Shown: positions 51,656-59,858 of the stretch, in pieces
Layout of the letters: the number at the start of each line of letters is the position of its first letter
Numbering within the stretch: position 1 is the first letter of the stretch
Program-made: the position numbers and the translations under genes
Source: PALSA-505 sp036496025
GTDB lineage: Bacteria; Actinomycetota; Actinomycetes; Streptosporangiales; Streptosporangiaceae
Assembly (NCBI GenBank): GCA_036496025.1
Contig: DASXLW010000045.1
Span: 1-64,000 of the forward strand
Direction: 5' to 3'
DNA: 64,000 nucleotides
The notes under the pieces: model-generated
Told to the model about the DNA's origin: nothing
What the model saw: the letters and a program-made list of their open reading frames with translations, nothing else
Databases searched by the model: none

Positions 51656-53048
51656 CCGGCGAACGCGTCCAGGTCCGCGCCCCGTTATAGCTGAACCACA
51701 CCGCGTGCTCGCTGGGGTCGGCCGGTACGGCGACGCCCTGGGCCGAGCTGGTCAGGCCGACATAGCTGAACCCGTCGGCCGGTCCCCGGTGTGCGGTTCG
51801 CCAGGTACCGCCGCCGTCCGACGACACGTCGATGCCGTGCGTGGTGGCGAGCGCCATCACGCCGCCGACGGCGGCCAGCGACGTGGCCGTCCCGCTGATC
51901 GGCACGGTGCTCTTCTGCTGCCACTGCTGGCCGCCGTCCGACGAGGTGTAGATGACCTCCTGCTGGCTCCCGCCGGCCTGGACGCTTCCCGGGCAGCCGA
52001 GCGCAAGATCACCGGGGGCGGACGCGGCCAGCTGACCTTCGGACGGACGGCCGTCTGGCTGCGGCGCGCCCGGAGTGCAGGGCAGCGCGGACGTGCCGGC
52101 CGGGCTCCAGTTCGCGCCGTGGGTGACCGGCCCGCTCAGCAGCGTGCCATTCGGCGTGTACCAGTAGCCTCTGGCGCCGGTGAGCACGATGGTCGCCGCG
52201 CTGGCGGAACCGGCGGGAACGGATGCGCTGCCCGTGCCGGGCACCTGGGTCCAGTGGTCGCTGCGCGCGGGCGCGGAGTACAGCCAGAACCTGGTGCAGC
52301 CCGCCGCGAACTCGGCCCCGGTCCCCGTGCAGCGGGCGAGCACGGCGAATGCCTCGGTGCCGACGGTCTCCAGGCTCAGCACCCGGCGCCCGCCCAGCTG
52401 GACCGGAGTCCAGTTCTGGCCGCTGTTGTGGGTGGCCCACAGCGCCGGGCCGAACGCCCATCCGTTCACTCCTTCGAGGAACCGGATCTGGCTCACCCCG
52501 ATGCTGCCGTTCGGGGGACCGATACGCGGCGCGGGCACGCCGTGCCAGGTCTTTCCCCCGTCGCTGGTCCCGGCTACCGACGTGCAGTACTGCGTGGCGC
52601 ACCGGCCGGGGATCCCGGCCTGCCCGATCACCCAGCCGGTGCTCTGGCTGACGAAGGTGACCGAGGTGGCCGCGAAGTTAACGGGCACCGGCGGCGGCCC
52701 GGCCGGCACCGGATGGCTGGCCGTGCCGTCCGGAGTGGGCGTGGTCGAAGTGGCGGTGTGCGAGCTGGGGCGGGCGGAGGTGGGCGTCACCGGGCGCTCG
52801 GCTGCTGAACTGTTGCCCGCTGAATGCGACTTCAGGTGCAGCACAGAGGGGACGACGCGGGGCAGCGCCACGACGGCCAGCACGATCACGACCGCCGCGG
52901 CGCCGGCCGAGACGGCGGACACTAGTGCCCGCCGGGCCTTGCGCCGCCTGGCCTGCTTCCTGATCTGCTCGAAGGTGCCCGGCGGCGGGTGCAGCGGCTC
53001 AACCTGCGCGTTCAGCCAGGTGTCGAGGTCGTCATGCGGGTCAGTCAC
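51642..53048 (-). CDS. membrane-anchored beta-propeller (YCF48/BNR-like) partner of the sigma factor
   Basis: A 468-residue protein. About 40 cytoplasmic residues (MTDPHDDLDTWLNAQVEPLHPPPGTFEQIRKQARRRKARR) are followed by one helix, a Ser/Thr/Pro linker and an outer domain. That domain has repeated DGGKTWHG, NSGQNWTP, DGGQQWQQK, DGGGTWRT and NGARTWTR motifs, which are Asp-box/YCF48-type beta-propeller blades. Its GTG overlaps the sigma factor stop by 8 bp, so the two are co-translated, as with sigma/anti-sigma pairs. No HxxxCxxC zinc anti-sigma motif is visible, so the cytoplasmic tail would be an unusual anti-sigma. Exterior sensing by the propeller is inference. Confidence 0.75.
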   Translation of the reverse strand: MTDPHDDLDTWLNAQVEPLHPPPGTFEQIRKQARRRKARRALVSAVSAGAAAVVIVLAVVALPRVVPSVLHLKSHSAGNSSAAERPVTPTSARPSSHTATSTTPTPDGTASHPVPAGPPPVPVNFAATSVTFVSQSTGWVIGQAGIPGRCATQYCTSVAGTSDGGKTWHGVPAPRIGPPNGSIGVSQIRFLEGVNGWAFGPALWATHNSGQNWTPVQLGGRRVLSLETVGTEAFAVLARCTGTGAEFAAGCTRFWLYSAPARSDHWTQVPGTGSASVPAGSASAATIVLTGARGYWYTPNGTLLSGPVTHGANWSPAGTSALPCTPGAPQPDGRPSEGQLAASAPGDLALGCPGSVQAGGSQQEVIYTSSDGGQQWQQKSTVPISGTATSLAAVGGVMALATTHGIDVSSDGGGTWRTAHRGPADGFSYVGLTSSAQGVAVPADPSEHAVWFSYNGARTWTRSPVKDG

Positions 53049-53592
53049 GTTCGGGCCCTCCGAGGCTGGCCCGCAGCTTCGCCCGCGCCTGGAACAGGTC
53101 GGCCTTGATTGTCCCTTCCGGCCGGCCGAGCAGCACGGCGACCTCGCGCACCGCGAACCCCGCGTAGTAGTGCAGCAGGAACGCGCTGCGCAGCCGGGTC
53201 GGCAGGTCCTGGATCAGCTGGCGTACGTCCACGTCGTGTGCGGGAGAGGGGATGTGGTCGGTAGCGGCCGAGGCGGCGACCGCGCGGATCGCGCGGCGCT
53301 CCCGTTCGGTCTTGCGCCAGTGGTCGCGGACCAGGTTGGTGGCGATCATGTACAGATAGCTCTGCGGGTTGTCGAGGGAGGTCCAACGGGCGAGCAGCCG
53401 GGTGAACGCCTCCGAGGCGATCTCGTGCGCCGTCTCGTCGTCGTCGACCAGCCGCCTGACCCACCCGGCGAGCCTTGGGTAGCAGCTGTTGAACAGCTCC
53501 TCCGCCTGGGCGGAGTCGGTGCCAAGCAACCGCGCCACGGACTCTCCCCTGCCGGTGCTCAGCGTGCGGGGTGCGATCCGCCGTTCCGGCAT
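53041..53592 (-). CDS. ECF sigma factor (SigE-family type)
   Basis: A 183-residue extracytoplasmic-function sigma factor. Region 2 (AEELFNSCYPRLAGWVRRLVDDDETAHEIASEAFTRLLARW ... NPQSYLYMIATNLVRDHWRK) and region 4 (LPTRLRSAFLLHYYAGFAVREVAVLLGRPEGTIKADLFQARAKLRASL) are clear. ATG 53592 is chosen because conserved sequence begins shortly after; a GTG at 53601 is also in frame. It is the first gene of a two-gene unit with the membrane propeller protein. It probably responds to an envelope signal. Confidence 0.85.
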   Translation of the reverse strand: MPERRIAPRTLSTGRGESVARLLGTDSAQAEELFNSCYPRLAGWVRRLVDDDETAHEIASEAFTRLLARWTSLDNPQSYLYMIATNLVRDHWRKTERERRAIRAVAASAATDHIPSPAHDVDVRQLIQDLPTRLRSAFLLHYYAGFAVREVAVLLGRPEGTIKADLFQARAKLRASLGGPERD

Positions 53593-53840
53593 GACGATCA
53601 CGCTGTCATGCGCCGGGGCAGGATCAGCGCTATCCAGGTAACAACGCACAGGCCTTTCCCCACCACATTCTGCCGCATCGCGGGGCCGGTTCGGCCGGGC
53701 ACGCACGATCACGACCCAGGCCACCCGTTGAGACGACGGCACCCGGCTTTTGGTTGGGGTCATCTTTTGCCGGACGCCGCAGGCCCTCCCCGCCACCACA
53801 GCGATCGCCCATCGCCCGGCCGACCGCCGGCAATGGCACT
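53593..53840. promoter_or_regulatory. intergenic region between sigma factor and icmA promoter
   Basis: No gene is seen. On the minus strand GTTACC sits close to a TGGATAGC run (about 53623-53645) and could be part of the sigma gene's own promoter. TTTTGG and TTTTGCC patches near 53746-53770 lower the GC content. I see no repeat or RNA fold. Confidence 0.25.
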
Positions 53841-53901
53841 TCGACCGGCAAGAGAGGGCCGGGTAGACTGGGCGCGGAAATACTAGGACTTCCTACTATT
53901 T
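53841..53901 (+). promoter_or_regulatory. icmA promoter with 24-bp operator palindrome at the transcription start
   Basis: TCGACC (53841-53846) and TAGACT (53864-53869) are 17 bp apart, predicting a start near 53876. Immediately downstream, 53878-53901 is a near-perfect palindrome with half sites AAATACTAGGA and TCCTACTATTT, broken only by one position per arm and the centre. This is AT-rich for the genome and sits where a repressor would block initiation. MarR or TetR proteins encoded nearby are candidate binders. Confidence 0.6.
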
Positions 53902-53936
53902 AGCCCTGAGCGGCACACGAGCCGGGAGGAAGCGCC

Positions 53937-55622
53937 ATGGATGCGCGAGACGGTCAGGCCGGCGCCGACGACGGCAGGCAGCGGTGGCAGCGGCGCTACG
54001 ACGAGTCCCGGGTACGCGACGCCGACTTCAGCACCCTGTCCGGGCTCGAGGTGGATCCGGTCTACGGGCCGGCGCCGGGCGCCGAGCCGCCGGGCTTCGA
54101 CCGGATCGGCTGGCCCGGTGAGTATCCGTTCACCCGGGGCCTGTATCCGACCGGCTACCGCGGCCGGGCCTGGACGATCCGGCAGTTCTCCGGGTTCGGC
54201 AGCGCGGCGCAGACCAACGAGCGGTACAAGATGCTGCTCAAGGCCGGGGGCACCGGGTTGTCGGTCGCCTTCGACATGCCCACGCTGATGGGCCGGGACT
54301 CCGATGACCCGCGCTCGCTCGGCGAGGTCGGGCACTGCGGCGTGGCCATCGACTCCGCCGCCGATATGGACATCCTGTTCGCCGGGATCCCGCTGGCCGA
54401 CATCACCACGTCGATGACGATCAGCGGCCCCGCGATCCCGGTGTTCTGCATGTACCTGGCCGCCGCCGAGCGCCAGGGCGCCGATATCGGCCAGCTCGAC
54501 GGCACGCTGCAGACTGACATCTTCAAGGAGTACATCGCGCAGAAGGAGTGGCTGTTCGGGCCTGAGCCGCACCTGCGGCTGATCGGCGACCTCATGGAGT
54601 ACTGCGGCCGCAGCATCCCCGCTTACAAGCCGCTGTCGGTGTCCGGCTACCACATCAGGGAGGCAGGCTCCACGGCCGCCCAGGAACTCGCGTTCACCCT
54701 GGCCGATGGCTTCGGCTACGTGGAGCTCGGGCTGTCCCGCGGGCTGGATGTGGAGAAGTTCGCGCCCGGCCTGTCGTTCTTTTTCGACGCGCACATTGAC
54801 TTCTTCGAGGAGATCGCCAAGTTCCGCGCGGCGCGCCGGATCTGGGCGCGGTGGCTGCGCGACCGGTACGGCGCGCGCACCGAGCGGGCGCAGTGGCTGC
54901 GCTTCCACACTCAGACGGCCGGCGTGTCGCTGACCGCGCAGCAGCCGGACAACAATGTTGTCCGTACCGCGATCGAGGCGCTGGCCGCGGTGCTCGGCGG
55001 CACCAACTCCCTGCACACGAACGCGCTGGACGAGGTGCTGGCGCTGCCGAGCGCGAAGGCGGCCGAGATCGCGCTGCGCACCCAGCAGGTGATCATGGAG
55101 GAGACCGGCGTGCTGAACGTGGCCGACCCGCTCGGTGGCTCCTGGTACCTGGAGGCGCTCACCGACCGGCTCGAGGCCGAGGCCGAGGAGATCTTCGCCC
55201 GGGTCCTGGCCATGAGCCCCGACGACTCCATGACCGGCGGCATTCTGCGCGGGATCGAGGAGGGGTGGTTCTCCTCGGAGATCGCCGAAGCCTCGTTCGC
55301 CTACCAGAAGAAGCTGGAGAAGGGCGACAAGAAGGTGGTGGGGGTGAACTGCCACACCGACAGCACCGAGCAGCCGCTGGAGATCCTGCGGATCAGCCAT
55401 GAGGTAGAGCAGGAACAGGTCGCGTCGCTGCGGCAGCGGCGGGCCGAGCGTGACCAGGCGGCGGTGGACGCGGCCCTCACGGCGATGATCCAGGCGGCCA
55501 GGTCCACGCAGAACATGGTTCCGCCCATCCTCGCCGCTGCGCGCGCCGAGGCGACCCTGGGCGAGATCTGCGGCGCGCTGCGGGACGAGTGGGGCGACTA
55601 CTTCGAGCCGCCCGCCTTTTAG
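53937..55622 (+). CDS. icmA: isobutyryl-CoA mutase large subunit
   Basis: A 561-residue TIM-barrel acyl-CoA mutase without the B12-binding domain, needing the separate subunit encoded at 5564. Phe84 (TIRQF) and Gln202 (KEYIAQ) replace Tyr89 and Arg207 of methylmalonyl-CoA mutase at a constant offset of five. Catalytic His239 (SVSGYH) is kept at the same offset. Those two changes define isobutyryl-CoA mutase, which converts isobutyryl-CoA to n-butyryl-CoA, linking valine catabolism to butyryl-CoA. The length matches Streptomyces IcmA (566). ATG 53937 follows GGGAGGAAG. A palindrome at the promoter implies dedicated repression. Confidence 0.92.
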   Translation: MDARDGQAGADDGRQRWQRRYDESRVRDADFSTLSGLEVDPVYGPAPGAEPPGFDRIGWPGEYPFTRGLYPTGYRGRAWTIRQFSGFGSAAQTNERYKMLLKAGGTGLSVAFDMPTLMGRDSDDPRSLGEVGHCGVAIDSAADMDILFAGIPLADITTSMTISGPAIPVFCMYLAAAERQGADIGQLDGTLQTDIFKEYIAQKEWLFGPEPHLRLIGDLMEYCGRSIPAYKPLSVSGYHIREAGSTAAQELAFTLADGFGYVELGLSRGLDVEKFAPGLSFFFDAHIDFFEEIAKFRAARRIWARWLRDRYGARTERAQWLRFHTQTAGVSLTAQQPDNNVVRTAIEALAAVLGGTNSLHTNALDEVLALPSAKAAEIALRTQQVIMEETGVLNVADPLGGSWYLEALTDRLEAEAEEIFARVLAMSPDDSMTGGILRGIEEGWFSSEIAEASFAYQKKLEKGDKKVVGVNCHTDSTEQPLEILRISHEVEQEQVASLRQRRAERDQAAVDAALTAMIQAARSTQNMVPPILAAARAEATLGEICGALRDEWGDYFEPPAF

Positions 55623-55702
55623 GCCGTGTCCAGCCGCGGGCCCGGCCCGCCAGCACCCCGGCCCCGGCTACGGCACTAGTCGCGATGGGGCAGGATAAAG
55701 GC

Positions 55703-56725
55703 ATGCAGCCGCAGCAATTCTCCCTCTATGGCGCCGTCGATCTCGGCGCGCGCCAGAATGCCACCCAGCGCAAGCAGCGGGCGGCGGAGTCGGGTGATCA
55801 GCCCGCAGCGAGCGCGGACGGGTTCGTGTTCGAGGCCACCGAAGAAACCTTCGCGACCGACGTGGTGGAGCGCTCGCGCTCGGTGCCGGTGATCCTGGAT
55901 CTCTGGGCCGAGTGGTGCGGTCCTTGTAAGCAGCTCAGTCCGGTGCTTGAGAAGCTGGCCGCTGAGGCGGCCGGCCGCTGGTTGCTGGCCAAGGTGGACG
56001 TCGACGCGAACCCGCAGCTGAGCGCGGCGCTCCGGGTGCAGAGCATCCCGATGGTCGTCGCCGTGATCGCGGGGCAGATGGTAGACGGCTTCCTCGGCGC
56101 CCTGCCCGAGGCGCAGGTGCGCGAGTGGCTGGACCAGGTGCTCGCCGCCGGCGAGCAGCTCGGGGTCACGGAGGGCCAGCCCGGGGCCGGCCCGGAAACG
56201 GACGCGGGCGGCGCGGCACCCGGCGCCGCCGGGGCCGAGGATGCCCTGGCCGCGCCCGGCTCGACGCCGGCGGGGCAGCCGCCGGCCGGGCCGCGGCCTG
56301 GAGGGCCGCCGTCCCACCCCGGGTACGAGGCCGCGCAGCAGGCCATGGAGCGCGGTGACCTGGAAGGCGCCGCCGCCGCGTTCGAGCAGATCCTGGCCAG
56401 CACGCCGGATGATCCGGTGGCGAAGGTCGGGCTCGCCCAGGTGGACCTGATCCGGCGGGTGAACGGCTACGACCAGGCGCAGGTGCGGCGGGACGCGGCC
56501 GCGCATCCGGACGACGTGGAGGCGCAGGCCAAGGTCGCCGACGTCGACCTGGCCCTGGGCAAGATCGACGAGGCGTTCGACCGGCTGCTCGGCACGATCC
56601 GGCGGACCGCCGGCGAGGAGCGCGATCGGGCCAGACGCCACCTGGTCGGCCTGTTCGAGATCTTCCCGCCCCGTGACCCGCGAGTCACGAAGGCCCGTGC
56701 CACACTGTCCAGCCTGCTGTTCTAA
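55703..56725 (+). CDS. thioredoxin-TPR protein (CnoX/YbbN-like)
   Basis: A 340-residue protein. The thioredoxin domain (about 45-155) has an intact WCGPC active site, and a cis-Pro region (QSIPMVVAVIAGQ) follows. After a Pro/Gly/Ala linker come tetratricopeptide-like helices (GYEAAQQAMERGDLEGAAAAFEQILASTPDDPVAKVGLAQVDL and on). E. coli CnoX has the same order and acts as a chaperone-like redox protector, though it lacks the full CxxC. Here both Cys are present, so redox activity is plausible. ATG 55703 has AGGA 7 nt upstream; ATG 55685 is in frame. It is convergent with the second MarR gene. Confidence 0.85.
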   Translation: MQPQQFSLYGAVDLGARQNATQRKQRAAESGDQPAASADGFVFEATEETFATDVVERSRSVPVILDLWAEWCGPCKQLSPVLEKLAAEAAGRWLLAKVDVDANPQLSAALRVQSIPMVVAVIAGQMVDGFLGALPEAQVREWLDQVLAAGEQLGVTEGQPGAGPETDAGGAAPGAAGAEDALAAPGSTPAGQPPAGPRPGGPPSHPGYEAAQQAMERGDLEGAAAAFEQILASTPDDPVAKVGLAQVDLIRRVNGYDQAQVRRDAAAHPDDVEAQAKVADVDLALGKIDEAFDRLLGTIRRTAGEERDRARRHLVGLFEIFPPRDPRVTKARATLSSLLF

Positions 56726-56752
56726 CCGTCAGAGCGCTCCGAGAGCCTGCTC

Positions 56753-57370
56753 TTAGCGCGCGCGGTCGTCGTCGGTGTCGCCGTCGGCGAGCTGCTCGAT
56801 GGCGGGCAGCGCGGCCGCCAGCGCGGCCAGCTGGTCGGGCCGCAGCGATGCCAGGCTGCTCGCCAGCACCGTCGTGCTGTCCTGCCGGATGAGATCGAGT
56901 ACATCGCGGCCCCGCGGGGTGATGGCCAGCTCGCTCGCCCGCGCGTCGCTGGCCACCACGGCGCGCTCGACATAGCCGCGGTCCTCCAGCGCCGCCACCA
57001 GCCTGGTCAGCGTGGACGGGGCCACTCCCTCGACAGCGGCGAGCTCGCTCAGCCGCAGCGGGCCGGACCGGTCTACGGTCGACAGGGCCGCCACCTGCGT
57101 CAGGGTCAGTCCGGCGAGCTGGTGTCGCCGCAGCCGCCGGGACAGCCGCGCGATCGCCAGCCGTAGCCGGGCCACGTCGATCGACGGCACGGCTTCCGCG
57201 GGCGCGACACCGGCCGGTGCGGTACGGGCTGGCACCGGGCTGGCCGGCGACGGCACAGGGCGCCGGGCGCCGCCCGGCCCGGCCGCGGCCCGGGGCAGGC
57301 CGGCCGCGGTCATGCCCGGCTGGGATGTCCCGGCCGCCGGCCGGACCCCGGCGGTGCCTCCGTGTGCCAC
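56753..57370 (-). CDS. MarR-family transcriptional regulator (second)
   Basis: A 205-residue protein. About 65 N-terminal residues are Ala/Pro/Gly-rich. The winged helix follows: LTLTQVAALSTVDRSGPLRLSELAAVEGVAPSTLTRLVAALEDRGYVERAVVASDARASELAIT. GTG 57370 has TACCCT 6 nt upstream and gives a leaderless start. A shorter protein from a later start near residue 60 cannot be excluded, because the N-terminal part is low complexity. It is divergent from malic enzyme, so it may regulate that gene or itself. Confidence 0.8.
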   Translation of the reverse strand: MAHGGTAGVRPAAGTSQPGMTAAGLPRAAAGPGGARRPVPSPASPVPARTAPAGVAPAEAVPSIDVARLRLAIARLSRRLRRHQLAGLTLTQVAALSTVDRSGPLRLSELAAVEGVAPSTLTRLVAALEDRGYVERAVVASDARASELAITPRGRDVLDLIRQDSTTVLASSLASLRPDQLAALAAALPAIEQLADGDTDDDRAR

Positions 57371-57503
57371 CCTTGCAGGGTACGCGGTGTCACTGCTCCC
57401 CGGCCGCTGCGGCCGTATCCCGGGCGTGCGGCGCCTGGCCGGGCGGGTAGCGTGGGCCAGCGCCGCGAGGCACCGGCGGCAGCGCACGAGAGGGCGGACC
57501 GAC

Positions 57504-58910
57504 ATGACCATGGCGCCGAGCGTGTCGTACTCCATCACCGTTCGGCTGGAGGTGACCGCCCACGGGCGCGCGGTCAGCGAGCTCACCCGCGCGGTCGAGC
57601 AGACCGGCGGCGTGGTCACCGCGCTGGACGTCACCGCGGCCGGTCACGACCGGCTCCGGGTGGATGTGACCTGCGCGGCCCGGGACAGCGCGCACGCCGA
57701 GGAGATCGTGGCCGCGCTGGGCGCGATCGACGGGGTCACGCTGCACAAGGTGAGCGACCGCACGTTCCTCATGCACCTCGGCGGGAAGATCGAGATGCAG
57801 TCGAAGGTGCCGCTGCGCACCCGGGACGAGCTGTCGATGGCCTACACCCCCGGCGTGGCCCGGGTCGCGCTGGCCATCGCGGCCAACCCCGCGGATGTGC
57901 GGCGGCTGACCATCAAGCGCAACAGCGTGGCGGTGGTGACCGACGGCTCGGCGGTGCTCGGCCTCGGCAACATCGGCCCGTACGCCGCGCTGCCCGTGAT
58001 GGAGGGCAAGGCCGCGCTGTTCAAGCGGTTCGCCGGCATCGACGCCTGGCCGATCTGCCTGGACACCCAGGACACCGACGAGATCGTGCGGACCGTGCAG
58101 GCCATCGCGCCCGGGTGGGGCGGGATCAACCTGGAAGACATCAGCGCGCCGCGCTGTTTCGAGGTGGAACGCAGGCTGCGGGACCTGCTCGACATCCCGG
58201 TATTCCACGATGACCAGCACGGCACGGCGATCGTAGTGCTGGCCGCGCTCACCAACGCGCTGCGCGTGGTGGGCAAGCAGATCGGCGCGGTCAAGGTGAC
58301 GATGGCGGGCGCGGGGGCGGCCGGCACCGCGGTACTGCGGCTGCTGCTGCTGTCCGGCGCGAAGGACGTCGTGGTCTGTGACGATAAGGGCGCCGTGCAC
58401 CTCGGCCGGCCCGACCTGGACGACAGCCTGCGCTGGATCGCGGAGAACACCAACCCGGGCGGTTACGCCGGTGACCTGGCCGGAGCGCTGCGCGCGGCTG
58501 ACGTGTTCATCGGGCTGTCCGTGCCCGACATCCTGACCGGCGACGACATCGTCGCCATGAGCGGCCAGGCGATCGTGTTCGCGCTGGCGAACCCGGTGCC
58601 CGAGGTCGATCCGGAGGCCGCCCGCGAGCACGCCGCCGTGGTCGCCACCGGCCGCAGCGACTACCCCAATCAGATCAACAACGTGCTCGCATTTCCCGGC
58701 GTGTTCCGCGGCCTGCTCGACGCCCAGAGCCGGGCGGTGACCGATCACATGCTGCTGGCGGCCGCGCAGGCGCTCGCCGATGTGGTCTCCCCGGACGACC
58801 TCGGGCCGAACTACATCATCCCCTCGGTCTTCCACCCCGATGTGACCCCGGCGGTCGCCGCCGCGGTCCGGGCGGAGGCGGGGGGCAGAAGGCAAGCAAC
58901 GGGCGCCTGA
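57504..58910 (+). CDS. ACT-domain NAD-dependent malic enzyme
   Basis: A 468-residue malic enzyme that decarboxylates malate to pyruvate. An N-terminal ACT domain (about 8-85) would bind a small effector. The catalytic domain has AYTPGVARV, the catalytic Lys region KRNSVAVVTDG, metal-binding DDQHGTAIVVLAAL, the Rossmann loop MAGAGAAGTAVLRLL and ANPVPEV. ATG 57504 follows GAGAGGGCGG. A frame extension from 57012 overlaps the divergent MarR gene and is rejected. Together with the acyl-CoA genes it may balance C4 and C3 pools. Confidence 0.92.
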   Translation: MTMAPSVSYSITVRLEVTAHGRAVSELTRAVEQTGGVVTALDVTAAGHDRLRVDVTCAARDSAHAEEIVAALGAIDGVTLHKVSDRTFLMHLGGKIEMQSKVPLRTRDELSMAYTPGVARVALAIAANPADVRRLTIKRNSVAVVTDGSAVLGLGNIGPYAALPVMEGKAALFKRFAGIDAWPICLDTQDTDEIVRTVQAIAPGWGGINLEDISAPRCFEVERRLRDLLDIPVFHDDQHGTAIVVLAALTNALRVVGKQIGAVKVTMAGAGAAGTAVLRLLLLSGAKDVVVCDDKGAVHLGRPDLDDSLRWIAENTNPGGYAGDLAGALRAADVFIGLSVPDILTGDDIVAMSGQAIVFALANPVPEVDPEAAREHAAVVATGRSDYPNQINNVLAFPGVFRGLLDAQSRAVTDHMLLAAAQALADVVSPDDLGPNYIIPSVFHPDVTPAVAAAVRAEAGGRRQATGA

Positions 58911-58948
58911 ATCATGCAAGGAGCCGGCTACTGAATCATGATGGTGAC

Positions 58949-59524
58949 ATGGTGGATGCTGCCCGGGCGGGTGAACTGCTCGTTGCCACGCCGCTGCTCG
59001 GCGACCCGAACTTCCGGCGCACAGTGGTCCTCGTGGTCGAGCACGAACCCGAGGAGGGCACGCTCGGCGTGGTGCTGAACCGGCCGACCGAGGTGACGGT
59101 CGGGCAGGTGCTCGAACCGTGGACCGAGCTGGCGACCGGGCCGCCTGTGGTGTTCACCGGCGGACCCGTCGCACCGACCAGCGCCCTGGCCCTGGCCCTG
59201 GCCCGCGGCGAGGGTGAGCCGCTCGGCTGGCGGTCCCTCGACAGCGGTCCGGAGATGTCGCGGATCGGGCTCGTCGACCTCGAGGCTCCGCCGCAGGTCC
59301 TCGCGGCCGAGATCAGCTCGCTGCGGGTGTTCGCCGGCTATGCGGGCTGGGGGAGCGGGCAGCTGCAGGACGAGATCGACGAGGGCGCCTGGTACGTGCT
59401 GCCCGGCGACCCCGCCGACCCGTTCATGGCCGATCCGGAGCGACTCTGGCAGGCGGTGCTGCGCAGGCAGGGGGGCGACCTGGCGCTCGTGGCCACCTAC
59501 CCCGACGACCCCCGGCTGAACTGA
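58949..59524 (+). CDS. YqgE/AlgH-family protein (DUF179)
   Basis: A 191-residue protein of the conserved DUF179 family. GELLVATPLLGDPNFRRTVVLVVEHEPEEGTLGVVLNRPTE, VFTGGPV and RVFAGYAGWGSGQLQDEIDEGAWYVLP are its hallmarks. The function is unknown (AlgH was named for an alginate phenotype). CATGAT lies 6 nt before ATG 58949, so it may be leaderless. Next to a DUF3039 gene, as often in actinobacteria. Confidence 0.92.
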   Translation: MVDAARAGELLVATPLLGDPNFRRTVVLVVEHEPEEGTLGVVLNRPTEVTVGQVLEPWTELATGPPVVFTGGPVAPTSALALALARGEGEPLGWRSLDSGPEMSRIGLVDLEAPPQVLAAEISSLRVFAGYAGWGSGQLQDEIDEGAWYVLPGDPADPFMADPERLWQAVLRRQGGDLALVATYPDDPRLN

Positions 59525-59576
59525 GCCGGCTCGGCGGCCGGATCACCGGTCCGCGGGTCGGGGTAAATTGGTGTCC

Positions 59577-59837
59577 GTGAATGCCGAAGTCCTTCCCGAC
59601 AGCCGTACCGGCACCGGTACGCAGACCGATGTCCGCCCCGACCTCTCCCACGGTGACGGCGATCATGAGCGGTTTGCCCACTACGTGGACAAGAGCAAGA
59701 TCGTTGACAGCGCGGTGAGCGGCACTCCGGTCGTCGCCCTGTGCGGCAAGGTCTGGGTACCGTCCCGGGATCCGAAGCGCTTTCCCATCTGCCCGGACTG
59801 CCAGAAGATCTACGAGTCGCTGCCCTCCGGCGACTGA
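59577..59837 (+). CDS. DUF3039 small zinc-knuckle protein
   Basis: An 86-residue protein. HERFAHYVDKSKIVDSAVSGTPVVALCGKVWVPSRDP and FPICPDCQKIYESL match the actinobacterial DUF3039 family. One Cys in ALCG and two in CPDC, with His in the first half, could bind zinc. The function is unknown. TAAATT (59564-59569) lies 7 nt before GTG 59577, giving a leaderless mRNA. It is convergent with the hydrolase gene 21 bp away. Confidence 0.88.
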   Translation: MNAEVLPDSRTGTGTQTDVRPDLSHGDGDHERFAHYVDKSKIVDSAVSGTPVVALCGKVWVPSRDPKRFPICPDCQKIYESLPSGD

Positions 59838-59858
59838 GGCCCGCGGCCGCGCCCGCGC

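Noticed and set aside
53937..55622. Methylmalonyl-CoA mutase annotation
   Set aside because: Phe84 and Gln202 replace the Tyr and Arg that bind the substrate carboxylate, and the B12 domain is separate.
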